A stretch of DNA of 64,000 nt from Spisula solida (taxonomy: Eukaryota; Mollusca; Bivalvia; Venerida; Mactridae): NCBI GenBank assembly GCA_947247005.1, contig OX365950.1, forward strand, positions 12,970,720 to 13,034,719, given 5' to 3'. The notes beneath the pieces are model-generated. The model had not been told where the DNA came from. It saw only the letters and a list, made by a program, of their open reading frames with translations, and did no database searches. The position numbers and the translations under genes are program-made. Of this stretch, positions 35,601-50,600 are shown in pieces; the stretch's first letter is position 1; each line of letters begins with the position of its first letter.

Positions 35601-38600
35601 AATGATATTACTTTAAAGTACAACAGATTTATGCTACTTTGTTTTAGGTAGATTGTAAATCAGTTGGTATTAATCACTAAAGACACCTCATTTCTGATGG
35701 TATCCTATCCCCACTAGGATATGAGAGACAAGAGCCCAATTAACACATTTTTTAGATTGCCAGACTACAAAGTTTTCAGATGAGCAAACAAGAACAAATA
35801 GCTACTGGCTATGACCACCAAGCCTTAGTAGAACAGTAGAACTTTTCATAGATTAGTTATTGAGTACAAATAAAAACCTTACATACATCTCACAATTTCA
35901 CCAATCAAGGACATTTTCAAAGGTATATAAAGGTATGTTGGGTTAATAAGCCAAACAAACATTTTTTTCCAGTATAAACCTTACAAACTACAGTTGTCTT
36001 TCTGGTCTGTGACAATCATTCTAATTATGGTAGTTAAGTGATTATATCCAAGTCAGTATTGCATTATAATGTAGTCAAAAGATACACCAAGACTTACATA
36101 GAGTAAATATGACCTTGATCGACCCTTTCTTCCACGTCAGCAAGGGCTCGTACATGTAGCGGGGAATGAGGGAGAGCAGCATGTACCCATGGAAAGGCAA
36201 ACAGAGACAAGATTCCATTGATTACACCAATCACTAACAGATCCCAGTGGTAAGCTGTTCCTTTTTTCATTCTGAAATGTAATGAAATAAATATATACAC
36301 TTTTAAATTAATTCATGTTCAGGATAAGGTAGTTTCATTGGTTTGGTAATAAGTAATTTCCTATGGATCAGAATTCTGAATTTTTTTTATCTAACCTCCA
36401 CAATTTTTGTGCAAATATTTTTTCCCCATTAATGCCAGAACAGAGGTTGTTGCCAAGAGGCAAACTTTATAGTAAATGTTATCATCTGGAATAAATGATA
36501 ATGTTGCAGGAGCAGTTGTTGCTGATGGAAACAAGACTGCGTTCAATAAACGCTTATGCCCCCTGTGGAAGCCTTGTCCATAAATAAATGTAAGTCCAAA
36601 ATTAGGTCAAGGTGAAGGTCAAAATGGGGTTAGGTGATACAGGCGTGTGGAGAGTGTTCATACACAACATCCATGCAAGTATGAAAGCTTTGTAGCAAGC
36701 CATATTAATGCTCGAACGAACGAACGAACGGACGGACGGACAGGTGAATCACTATATGCCTCCCCATCTTTCGATATGGGGGCATAAAAAACTGCTCTTG
36801 AAATTTAAGTTACACATTACATAGCTTATTAATAACAAGAAGCCATCTGAGATGGGTTATGCTGCCTGAATGGATTTACAGTATGCTGACTATATATGGC
36901 TACAAAGACTTGAAACACTTACTTATTTTGAGGAGCATTTACTAAAGCTGCAGATATGTTTTGATCCATGAAGAAAAGTAACGAGAGACAAAATCCGAGT
37001 CCCATAGCACCAAACACAGCACCAACACTTAACTTATCCAATGGTACAATAGCAAATAGCTTACTGGACGAGTCCGTATCAAAACTCTTACCAACTGAAA
37101 TAAATAAAACAATGTTAGTATCCCTCTGAGAGGTTAGCTCATTAACAAGATGACCTATAGCACTTGAAGCCCTTAGCTTGTTCTCAGGATTTTTTACTTA
37201 TTTAATAAAGTCAAGTTTCTGACTCTAAGTATCCCAGTTCCGAATGTGTCCCAGATTTCATAGAGACAATCATTCTGACTAGGTTACTTTCACGATGGTT
37301 AACATGTTCTCCAAAAGCTAGGTTCACAAACATTTGCTTTTGTTTTCACTTAAACTGTGTCCTTGAGAGTGTTCGCAAACTAAATATAAACAGACAAAAG
37401 ATAACAGGAGACCAAAATACGAGGGGTAATCAATATATTCGTGGAATTTTCATCTAGCAATTTTGTTTTGTCAGAAAGGCTCAAAAGCAAATTAGCATTA
37501 TTCAGTGTAGGATATATCCGACTGAATGCACCTACAACATATTTTTATTCATGAATGGGTATGTGACGCAGGCTGTCACATGACGTCATACCAAGCGTCA
37601 CCAATTGAGCAGCACCCAGCTCCTTTCTGGACTCATATCCGACCCACTGTATATGATTTATTTACTTTTAATACAGAAATAAGTCATGAATGGCCAACTC
37701 TGAAATGTAAGGCGGAATAGAAATTGTCTCTTTGCGTTACTGGACTTAAAACTCTGAAAAAAGCGGTTGGCTTTACACGGTAGCATCATCCCGATGAAGA
37801 AGGAATCACAACCTAACAAGTTTAGGGCGCAATTTCTAAAGAACTCCTTTTAAATGGAATGAAAGATTTATTGTTTTGTAATCTATATTGATTGTAGAGT
37901 TCGCCAGGAACATATCGTTCAGAAACATGCCTCTTATTTCTCGGAAGTTAAGGAGGAGTATCCTTAACTCTGTCTTAATTCTTCCGTTCATTCTTATTTT
38001 ACCATGGCGTCAGTTTAACAGAGTCCCTACAATCACATACACATCAAAATCATGTGTTGATCACTGATTTGAAGTGCAAAGAATCCCCATACATGTTGGT
38101 CAAGTCATCTTCGAGCTATCGCAGGGATTTTCCAAGTTAGGCGTTAATCTTAATGAAATGCCGTTGCTCTGTGATTACTTATTGTCCGTCACGCTCGACA
38201 GCATGCGCTGCACCTTGGTCACAATAAGTTACGTCATCAAGGACATTGTGACGTAACAAAATAATTAGTTAATTAAAGGCTAGATAATTGATCGATATAT
38301 ATTGCCTGGTAATTTCATTGTTCTAGAATCAATATTTAAAAAGTTAATATATTGATCATCCCCTGTAGCTCACACGCTCTTTGGGTTCAGCGAAAATATA
38401 TGCAAGATATCAGACTTATTGGTATCAACATAACAAGAGGGCCCAAAGGGCCCTAGGTCGCTCACCTGTCGTACTTGTGCATGCACACCCCTATGGTGAT
38501 CCTACACATTTTCTGAATAAAATTGAAGGAAATTCAGCCTCTATTGCAAGTTTTTGTATGATTTGACCATGTGACCTAGGGTTTGACCCCAGATGACTTA

Positions 38601-41600
38601 ATTAATATCAAACTTAACCTAGATTGTGTTGAGATGATTATTAGGACCAAATTTCATAAAGATTAAGGGGAAATTGTAACCTCTGGTGACTACACAGGGT
38701 TTTTCTATGATCTGACCTATAATTTAAACAAAATATTTCCTCCATATAACTGTACAAATACATGCTATAAAGACAGAACAATAACTAAATACTTAAAAAA
38801 ATAATTATGGTTCCAGTGGGGTTTGAACCCACGACCCTCAGGAAAATGTCAATTGACATTGTGACCTTGTTTTTGACGCCAGATGACCCAAAATCGAACT
38901 TGGCCTAGATTTTGTTGACAGTATCATTGTGACAAAGTTTCATAAAGATTAAGTTGAAATTGTAACCTCTGGTGACTGACTACACAAGGTTTTTCTATGA
39001 TTTGACCTATACTTTAAACAAAATATTTTGGAATATTTTTCCTCCATATAACTGTACAAATACATGCTATAAAGCCAAACAATACCTAAACACTTAAAAA
39101 AATAAAAATTACAAAAAAAAAATTATGGTTCCAGTGGGGGTTGAACCCATGACCATCAGGAAAATGTACAAATACATGCTATAAAGACAAAACAATACCT
39201 AAACATTTAAAAAAAAAAAAAAAAAAAATTATGGTTCCAGTGGGGGTTGAACCCACGACCATCAGGAAAATGTACAAATACATGTTATAAAGACAAAACA
39301 ATACCTAAACATTTGAAAAAAAAAAAAAAAAAAAAAATTATGGTTCCAGTGGGGGTTGAACCCACAACCATCAGGAAAATGTACAAATAAATGCTTTACA
39401 GACAAAACAAAACCTAAACACTCAAAAAAAAAAAAAATAAAAAAAAAAATTTATGGTTCCAGTGGGGTTTGAACCCACGACCATCAGGAAAATGTACAAA
39501 TACATGCTATAAAGACAAAACAATACCTAAACATTTAAAAAAAAAAAAATTTATGGTTCCAGTGGGGGTTGAACCCACGACCATCAGGAAAATGTACAAA
39601 TAAATGCTTTACAGACAAAACAATACCTAAACACTCAAAAAAAAAAAATATAAAAAAAAATTATGGTTCCAGTGGGGTTTGAACCCACGACCCTCAGGAA
39701 AATGTCTACGCTCATTACAGCGCTTTGATTTCCACTTAACCATTACAATTCACACCCTGCTTAAAATACTAGAATATTTTGATATTTGACCTTTACAAAA
39801 CTGCTGTGAACCCTGATACACATTTTCATTGGTTGATGAAAGTTTACTTGTATGTATAGAGCATAGAGAGTTACAGCAGAGAGTTAAGTGACCATGAAGA
39901 CTACATGTTGAAAGGTTTAAAACAAGGTTTTTCTATAATTTGACCTAGTGAGCTAGTTTTTGACCTCAGATGACCCAATATCGAACTTGGCCTAGATTTT
40001 GTTGAGATGATCATTGTGACCAAGTTTCATAAAGATTAGGCCAAAATTGTGACCTCTAGAGAGGACACAACCCAATTGTTGACGGACGGACAGACGGACG
40101 GACGGACGGACGGACGACGGACGAAGTGTGATCACAAAAGCTCACTCTGTCACTTTGTGACAGGTGAGCTAAAAACTGAATAATGCTGAATAAGCATGTT
40201 TTTTTCAAAATGTGATTTTTCCATATATTTTAACATTTGAAGGAGGTACTAAAATTCCTCACAACCCTTGAGAGCTATGCCTTCACTAGAAAAGTAATAA
40301 TTTCCTCCCAAATCTGTTGTCAAGTTGTCATTCATAAATCAATAATGAGAATCACTACCGCAAATTCAGCATTGTACATTGTTGTAACAAGAGATGTTTG
40401 TAAAACATATATGCCCCCATGGCAGCCCAATAGTCAGAAATGGTGAAGGTCGCAAAATCAATAGGGGTGATCTACTGTTGCTGACCAACCTCCATGTAAA
40501 GTTTGAAGATCCTAGGTCACAGCGTTCTTGAGCTATTAATCGGAAACTAGTTAAATAGTCAGAAATGGCAAAGGTCACAGTGACCTTGACCTTTTACCTA
40601 CTGGCCTCAAAATCAAAAGCGGTCATCTACTGTTGCTGACCAACCTCCATGAAAAGATCAAAGATCCTAGGTCAAAGCATTCTTGAGTTATTGGAAGGAA
40701 ACCATTTTATACGACCGACAGACATGTGCAAAGCAATTTACCCTCACATCAAAGATGGGGGCATAATAAATAATCCAACTTACTGTTGACATCTTTGAAA
40801 GCAAACACACCAATGAGAGTTACTATGACAACAGCAACAGGTAAAGCATAGTCAGCTAGTAATTCTCTCTTTCCTGGAGTCAAATATGGACTGAAATACA
40901 CAGCAATAAATTAGTTATCAGGTGTTACGGAATGAGTTGATAGAGTAAAAGTGGTAAAATCTCAAAGGAAGAAGAATACATAAAATCCCTTTTAGTTTAT
41001 ATTCGCATGATCTTTATTTCAGTACTGTTTCCCCGCAATTTTAAGATTTTAGAAGTCAAAAACTGATGTACAGTACTTATTTGGTAAGAATAACTGATGT
41101 ACAGTACTTATTTGGTTAGAATAACTGATGTACAGTACTTACGTGGTAGTAAAGTTATACAATGTGACACCAATCCAGAGTGTGGCAAGCAACAGGAATA
41201 GATATAACAAACTGACATCTCTCTCACACACTAGATCACCACTTAATGTTTGGTTATCTAACATTGCAGCAGTTCTATTGAAATCACTGGCACATGCAGG
41301 AGTGTCATAATGTACATCAAAATCTGGAATGTCATAAACAGTGTCATAATGTACATCAAAATCTGGAATGTCATAAACAGTGTCATAATGTACATCAAAA
41401 TCTGGAATGTCATAAACAGTGTCATAATGTACATCAAAATCTGGAATGTCATAAACAGTGTCATAATGTACATCAAAATCTGGAATGTCATAAACAGTGT
41501 CATAATGTACACCAAAATCTGGAATGTCATAAACAGTGTCATAATGTACATCAAAATCTGGAATGTCATGAAACAGTGTTATAATGTACACCAAAATCTG

Positions 41601-44600
41601 GAATGTCATAAAACAGTGTTATAATGTACATCAAAATCTGGAATGTCATAAACAGTGTCATAATGTACATAAAAATCTGGAATGTCATAAACAGTGTCAT
41701 AATGTACATCAAAATCTGGAATGTCATAAACAGTGTCATAATGTACATCAAAATCTGGAATGTCATAAACAGTGATTCCCCTAAGTTCAAAGGATTAACC
41801 ACTAAAAGAACAAATTTAAAGCATGAAGTGGTTACAGAATTAATTTAGTAGATTTCTATTGTGTTAAGCTACACTTCTTACCACTAACCATTTTGTGAGT
41901 GGTGGACAACAGACAGACAGATAAAGTGGCTGTTTCACAATAATATAACAAAGTATATACTCACTATGTACAAGGTTTTTGACAGCATCAATGGTAAAGG
42001 CAACGGATATAAACAAAGCAAATATCTCTTCTGAGGATCTGAAATAATACACAGTGTGTACATAAAATAATATGAGTGTACATAAATTTACACATATATG
42101 ACTTAACACATAATGCTTTCATTAACAGGGTCACATTTTACTCGCTCAACCATTTAAACCCATGTCGAAATGGAAGAAGCATTGTGTACAATGTCATTTT
42201 CATATATATGTACTAATATAGAAATAAACGGGGTTAGCCAAATGGGTCCTCAAACAAGAAATGGAAGAAGCATTATTTAGCAGTTAAACACCTACATTGG
42301 CAATGACATACCCTTGTGAATCACCAGACTATGATGTACCATAGCATTCCATTGTTATGTACCAGATGAATATTTCGTAGCCCTTATTTTATTAGTTTAT
42401 TCAGGTTTAACGCATTTTTTTCAATTATATACGGTGGTTTCCTAACCAGTACTAACTTACAATTCAACCAGGAACTAGCAACTTCTCCACAAGTGGAGGA
42501 ATATCAACATTGTTGTCCAACGTTTATAATAGAAGTGTATGACCTGCCACGATCAGAAATCAAACCTATATTGCTGTGTAAGTTAAGTTACTTAGTACAA
42601 GTTTTCGATCAAGATAAGGCGCCCAGGAATATCGTACATGTACAGACACTGCCATCACAGGCAACAATTAACACATGGGTTGGGTGGAGTATTGTGGGGT
42701 TTTTGCTCAGAATTAACTAGTAGATGTAAGCAGTGGCACAGATGACATTGAACCCTGACCTCTCAATCCCAAAGCAAGCGCCCTACTTCTACGCCACCGC
42801 TTCCCACAAATTACAAATCAAGCTCACTAATTACTAGACTATGGCCAGAACATATAGAGCATCAACCTACCTCGTTGACCATTTCATAACAATACTGAGA
42901 TCAAATGCAGAGTAAAGGAAGAGAAAGAAGGAATTCCACAATCCAACACAACAAAACATGGCTTTAAAGTCCAAATCAAAGTCATCACAGATACTGAAGA
43001 TAACTGAAATACATATATACAAGTCATGTTACAGGTTATAAAACAAGTTCAACATTTTATAAATATTAATAACTTCGACACCTTGCTCCTGATGGTATCC
43101 ATTGCCACAAGGATATTAGAGAGGAGAAGTCATATGACGAGCACCTATCAGGGAAATACTAGCTTGTACAGGTCTTATATTTGTCTCTGACTTTGTTACA
43201 TCTTATATTTGTCTTTGACTTTGTTACATCTTATATTTGTCTTTGACTTTGTTACATGTTATATTTGTCTGTGACTTTGTTACATCTTATATTTGTCTTT
43301 GAATATGTTACATCTTATATTTGTCTTTGACTTTCTTACATCTTATATTTGTCTTCGACTTTGTTACATCTTATATTTGTCTTCGACTTTGTTACATCTT
43401 ATATTTGTCCTTGACTTTGTTACATCTTATATTTGTCTGTGACTTTGTTACATCTTATATTTGTTTTGTTACATCTTATATTTGTCTTTGACTTTTGTTA
43501 CATCTTATATTTGTCGTTGATTTTTTTAAATCTTATTATTTGACATTCAACAACAACACACAAAACAACTTTACGTACAGCATTAAGCAATTAATCATGC
43601 TTCTGGCCTCAATATCAAAGACACAACAAATAGAAGTAATGAATAAGTTGAATGAAGACTTACTTTTTGTATACAAAGCAAGTGGTGCTGTGGTAAGCAG
43701 CACAATTTGTGGGGTACCACCAAATACAGCAAATGCCAGACCTCCGATAGCTTGGGAGTACAATACTTTCTCTACATCTGTAATAAGCAACAAGATTAAA
43801 CATGAATTATTTCTATATTCAACATGAATGACTTCACCTGTTGCCAAATTGCTCATCTCACATCAAATGATGTTTTGATTAAAAATTATTTGATCTAAAA
43901 TTTATGACAATATGCACAAGTATAGGCTTGGTACCATTACAAGTATTCATTGGAAGTATTCATGTGAGAAAAGTTAACTAGATTTGACACTTTGTTAAAA
44001 TGTTAAGGATAACAGTACATTGAAGCCCTATGTCAGTGGCCTTAATATCCCAGCTTGTCGACAAAGGTCCATGGGGCCACTATTCCTATCCCCATTATCA
44101 TGTTCCAACATACAAAACATAGACACAACATATTCAACAGGGGTTCCATTTGATTTGGGAGTAGGGGTTTTGACACTAGAAATTTCCAAAAAGCCACAGT
44201 TTTATCCTCAATATTTTAGTTAGAAGGGTCATTTTCTCTTAAAAGCATGTATATTTTGCCTTTAAAATGGTAAAATTTAGTCAAAAGTATCAAAATGACC
44301 GGTCAGATTCAGGAGCTAGTGTAACCCCTGATTGAAGCATGAAATATTGTAGGCACTCACCTAGAGCTCCCAGCGTATTCTCACTGTTAAGTACACCAAA
44401 TGCAATAGAAGGCATCAAACATGCAAAGTACAAGAACAGCGTAGTAGACAATGTCTTTGATATGGTCTTTGGACCAAAGATACCTGAAATATAAAACAAA
44501 CATCAAGTCAATTTATAGGCATTTCAATATCAAGGAGATATTTGAAGATTTCAATTTTAAAATATATTCATAATGTGACCTATTCATGCAAAAACTCAGA

Positions 44601-47600
44601 CCAGACTCATTCCAGTTAAATACAGTTTGGTCAAATTCCATGGATTACCATATTAAGGTGGTGATGTCATTTACAGAAAATGACAACAATGTAACAATAG
44701 ACTTAGCTTACAAGACAATGAGGGATCACAATAATTCTCCACAAGCACTTCTGTAATTGTCCAAAACTTAAGTTTTCAGTATATATTTGTTGACAATGTC
44801 ATACAATGGACACTTAATGAGGCATACCTGACAAGTGACATTCAACTATCAAAATACAGCTAGATATTTTGAATATAACATAGACATGATTCTACTCACC
44901 ATCCTTATAATCGGACACATAATATGGAAGTCTTCTCTTCAAGTCACCAATAATACCCGTCATAAACCGACAACAACTCTTCTTCTTCTAAAAACAACAA
45001 CAAAATAAATAAATACAATTTGATGAGTCTGTCAAACAATGAAAATATTCAAGAGAAAATATCAATTTTATTGTCAACAAAATTGTACATAATAACTATA
45101 TTGGGCTAAAAATTAAACAGAAACAAGCTGAAAATCAATTCAATTTTTATTATAACTGTTTGTGGAATTCAATAAGCGGGCAATTTTGTTGGGACTAGAC
45201 AAATGAATAACAATACTAAGCAATTGATGACAATAAAATAAGCCATAAATTTACAAAGCTCAGGTTAAACAACATGGTACAATTGTAATATTGTCATACA
45301 CAAAAAAATCTTCCCTGTCATATGATTACTATTACTGTGCAATTGTGAATAGGGGAAAGACAATTTTTAGCATCCCCCGACCCCGAATAAACAAGAATAT
45401 TACACAAACCTTATCTGTTTCAAATGTTGGAACTTTATCATCCCCATGAGTCATACGTTCCATCATCGCCTTCGTGTTCTCACTCAGAACTCTCTTAAAA
45501 TCTTCTTCATTATGACACTCTAGAAGTTGTGTACGAAGATCGACATCAGAAAATATGGTAGAAAATGTTCTTCCTGTCTCCAAGTCATTCTTTGTACTTT
45601 TCTGAATAGTAGATGTTTATTATCAAAATTTGGAAAATGAATCACAATTGTCAGGGTGGCAACAGTAATTCAAGCAAGACATTTCTAGAATTTCTTACCC
45701 CCCACCATAAGGCCAAATCCTAAATCCGCCCCTGAAGAGGTTGTCAGTAGCTTATAGAGGAACAAGTGTTTGACTGACGCATTGTTGAACAGCAATTGTG
45801 ATTGACACAAATATTTTAAGCAACAAACATGTTTTGAAGGTTGTTCTTGTAAAGTGACTGGTCAACCTTGTGACTTGTTTAAGTCTACTTGCTCTAGCGC
45901 GGGTTATATGTGAGTGACTTGATGTGGCACGCTTTTGTAGCTGTTCATTTATATATTTTTCTTGTTCTTGTTTATGTTTGTCCTTGAGGCATGTGATTCT
46001 TTTCTTTTTTGTTATATTCTTTTTTGTGCCTTTGTGTGTGTCTTTGTGTTCTTTTCTGTGCCTCTATGTTCTTTTTTTGTGCCTTTGCGTTCTTTTCTGT
46101 GCCTTTGTGTTCTTTTCTGTGCCTTTCAAGCTTTACTGTTTCTGTTGAGTGCTGCCTTTCCTGTCAGATTTGTTCTTATCTTGCTGGAATGTGTTGGTGA
46201 TGTGTTATCTAAGGTGGTTACCATACCTAGTACATTCAATGATACTAGGAGTTATTTATACATACTGTTATATAACACTATCTGATCAAGGTTAGAACTT
46301 GTTGCTATAACAGGAACATTATAGTGAAATAGCTTTCTATATATACACACCATGAGATACTGATTTATACAGGACATTCAGTGCAGAGCTGTCATATTCA
46401 ACTATACTGATTGCTAAAAGTTTTTGCCTACCCGATATAACAACAAACAAAAAATTAGAAGAACAAGACTGCGTTCAATAAACGCTTATGCCCCCTGTGG
46501 AAGCCTTGTCCATAAAGTCTAAGTCCAAAATTAGGTCAAGGTGAAGGTCAAAATGGGGTTAGGTGATACTGGCGTGTGGAGAGTGTTCATACACAACATC
46601 CATGCAAGTATGAAAGCTTTGTAGCAAGCCATATTAATGCTAGAAGAAACGGTCAATTTGGGTTAACCAGGACGGACGGACGAACGGACGGACGGACGGA
46701 CAGGTGAATCACTATATGCCTCCCCATCTATCGATAGGGGGGCATAAAAATAGAGAATTATCAGGTAATTTTTCAACTATTGTGGAGGAAATATGGGCTA
46801 TCAATAGCTTCTCTTCCTGTCCATATATTTTATACTGTTTTCTTGCGCAACCTTTTATAGTGGTTGTAGTGATGAAAGAGTGGTTTAATGCTTTCAAACT
46901 ACACATTGCACGGCGTCATACAGTATGGGCTCAAATTCAAATGCATACAATTTATTAAAAGAATGTTTAAAACTCAAAGTTATGAGAAAGAACTCCCTCA
47001 AAGCAAGGTCATTCAAAATTAGGCAGGGTTAAAAACCAAATGGTCACACACAACGACTGAAACCAGTCAAATGCAAAAGAAATTGAGTAACAAATGAAAC
47101 CTGCTGAAGGAATGGCTATAAGGGGAGATTGGAAGCCATGCCTATATGTATATAAACTGACACACTGGAACAGCATACACTGCCAACATTTCTGGGAAAA
47201 TCACCTCTCCTAGAGAAAATTCAGGAAATGATCACTATATAATCAGGGAATTTCGTTTTTAGACTACTGTGGCAAATGGGATGCCGGTGAATGACAGTTG
47301 CACCATCGTTTTATCATTTTAGAAACATAAAATCTCAAAATAACTCCAAAGTTTTCGAGCTCAGTATGTTTGTACTTAGGAAAAATATTATTAATTTGTA
47401 TCAAAACCATCTGATGCTATAAATGCAACAACAATTATAGTGTTTATTGTTTCCACCTACAACACTTATCGCTTATACACCATTAAACACCTGTTAAAAC
47501 TAAAAGTAAAGGGGTAAATAATGATATGGCAGACAAATGGTGAAAATAACTGCCAGAAATCAATGGATATAAACAAGGCAGAAAACAGGTTATCAGGCTA

Positions 47601-50600
47601 TGTTACATATGCAACGCATTTCCAGATAGAACATTTGTTTACAATAAATAAATTGAAATTGATGGTTTCACTAGAAAATCAATTTACCAGGTATGATAAA
47701 TAGAGGATAAACTTGCCAGAAGACAGTAAAATATATGTTACAGGGGGATGTTAAACTAGAAGATAAATGTCAGAAATATACAAAACAAACCTAGAACATT
47801 TGAATAATCTTAAATGCTGTTGTTGCTACAGAGACTTATCAAAGCGCTGAGAGCGCTTGAAGAAAAGGGTTTGGTTAATTGTTCCTGAGGTAAGGAAATT
47901 ACCAGCCACAGAATGAATGACAGTTTGTGTACTGTGGTACTCAGTTTTATTATTTTCTGCGTACCGCTTGCTGAGGAGTAGATTGGTTATGTATTGAACC
48001 TTTGGTATCGATAAGCTATTTCTGGTAACTGATTAACTATTGCAATGCGATAAAGACAGGTGTCATCCACATATGACCAGTTTTGCTTTTTTTAGAGTTG
48101 ACAAGTTCTCGAAACTGGATAGCAAACCCTGCTAGAGACTTAAAATCAAGGTGTTATGAACCAATATTACAGTCTTACAATATTCTAAAGGAAAATTTTT
48201 AGGCAGGTACGTTAGGACACTTTTCAGGCATGTAAGAAGAGTACTGAAGTCTTACATTTCTCAGGCATGATATAAATGCACTGAAGCTTTACACTTTTCA
48301 GGCATGTAAGAATTGTACCGAAGCCTTACACTTTTCAGGCATGTTATAATTGCACCGAAGCCTTACACTTTTCAGGCATGATATAGTTGTACTGAAGCCT
48401 TACACTTTTCAGGCATGATATAATTGTACCGAAGCCTTACACTTTTCAGGCATGATATAATTGTACTGAAGTCTTACACTTTTCAGGCATGATATAATTG
48501 TACCGATGCCTTACACTTTTCAGGCATGATATAATTGTACCGAAGCCTTACACTTTTCAGGCATGATATACTTGTAACTAAGCCTTACACTTTTCAGGTA
48601 TGATATAATTGTACCGAAGCCTTACACTTTTCAGGCATGATATAATTGTACTGAAGTCTTACACATTTTTTAGGCATGTAAGAATTGTACTGAAGCCTTT
48701 CACTGTCTGAAGTGTTATTCAAACTGACCCCATTTTTTACAGTCTAATTGGGAGTGATAGATTAAAACAGAAGTGTTATATCTACAATAGTGGCGTTATT
48801 TCTACATGGAGACTGCTTCGACCTAACATGTTCTCCACCAAGCCACTGACAATCTCCACAAAAAATGATGCTGGAGTGATACTGGATATGAACAGTAAAC
48901 TTCACATATCGGGGGTCCTACTGAGGCATAATGCCCAATCCTGAGAATGAGTAGCAAGTCTATTTTGGGTGCCAATAGCACACACCCCAACACCAAAACT
49001 CAGTTCAAATATCTTTCTATTGTAAATATTCAGTTAATGAACTTTATAACTATAACTTTGTCAATGCTTTGAATTTTTCATTGGATTTCTGGATGTTTTT
49101 TCCAGATTGTCGGACCCCAGATATATAGTGCTGCCTAACCACAACAACACCGTCTCAGAGAGACATATATTTTGGTCAAAGCTAAGAGGTTGTTGCTATT
49201 TGGGGAGGTTGAATTTTAAATATATGATAATTGGAGAATATCCCAGTCAGATATAATAACCTCCAGAAATCTGCCATAAAGAAGATGCACTGTTAGGCAT
49301 TTAGTTGTTTACACATTTTATATAAGTTGTATGTCAATAAGAATATGATCTTACTTCTTTGGTCGGTGTCAAGATAAGTACAACAAAGTAGACTTCTTGA
49401 CTCGATGGTCCAAAATTAGCCGAATGTCTAAGTCTGGCAATCCCAACATGCCTCTGATTGATCGAGGGTACACTCGCACTGAAAGTGTAAAATAAATAAC
49501 AGTCACATAACGACACAGTAACAAGAAATGTTTGTAAAACATGTATGCCCCCAAGGTCGCCCAATAGTCAGAAAGAGTAAAGTTCACAGTTACCTTCATC
49601 TTTGAGCTACTGACCTCAAAATCAATAGGAATCATCTTCTGTGACCAACCACCATGTAAAGTTTGAAGATCCTAGGGCAAAGCGTTCTTTAGTTATTGAA
49701 CAGAAACCATTTGGTCTACCAACCGACAGACAGATTGACCAACCGACCGACATGTGCAAAGCAATATACCCCCTCATCAAAGATGGGCCAGGGCATAATA
49801 ATATTTGCATAACCACATAGTAATAATGCATAGCAAGTAATTGGTTAAATCATTGTAAGATTCCTTCAAGGATCAAAGAGTATGAATTAAAGGAGTTTCT
49901 AAGAATAACAAGTCTTAGATTCCTTTATGGAAGAATGGATTAAACCTTTAGAGTACAGAATAGCTGTTACATGACTAAACAATGAGTACATTTACATACA
50001 GTATCCTAAATAAAAGTACATGCAGTACCCTAATAAAAGTACATGCAGTACCCTAATAAAAGTACATACAGTACCCTAATAAATGTGCATACAGTACCCT
50101 AATAAAAGTACATACAGTACCCTAACAAAAGTACATGCAGTACCCTAATAAAAGTACATACAGTACGCTAATAAAAGTACATACAGTACCCTAATAAAAG
50201 TACATACAGTACCCTAATAAAAGTACATGCAGTATCCTAATAAAAGTACATACAGTACCCTAATAAAAGTACATACAGTACCCTAATAAAAGTACATACA
50301 GTACCCTAATAAAAGTACATACAGTACGCTAATAAAAGTACATACAGTACCCTAATAAAAGTACATACAGTACCCTAATAAAAGTACATGCAGTATCCTA
50401 ATAAAAGTACATACAGTACCCTAATAAAAAGATTAATGAACTTTAGAATATATAACACTACCTCAGGTTATTGGAAAGTAATTGCTGATCCACATCTGTA
50501 TACTTAATTTCATCAGTCAACATTTATAGGCAAAACAACTGCATTGTTTTTGCAAATTACAAGGCACTGCCTTATCAATATAAAAAATAAAACTCAAACT

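Larger units (their letters stand above)
38428..40176. mobile_element. composite element with CTCACCTG / CAGGTGAG ends
   Basis: Begins AACAAGAGGGCCCAAAGGGCCC, then GTCGCTCACCTGTC; ends TGTGACAGGTGAGCTAAAAAC, the inverse of the start (GCTCACCTGTC / GACAGGTGAGC). Internally it holds TTTGACCTCAGATGACCCAA blocks repeated at both ends, a tRNA-half tandem array (39121-39700), and a GACGGACG microsatellite at 40081-40120 close to the right end. It resembles the widespread bivalve element of this type and does not encode a protein. Confidence 0.8.

Noticed and set aside
41258..41848. Plus-strand and other-frame open frames of the 39-bp repeat
   Set aside because: Only the minus-strand frame joining the SLC4A11 exon has meaning; the rest are shadows.
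45924..46285. Cys/Phe/Leu-rich plus-strand frames
   Set aside because: Explained by the T-rich tandem repeat; no splice or family support.
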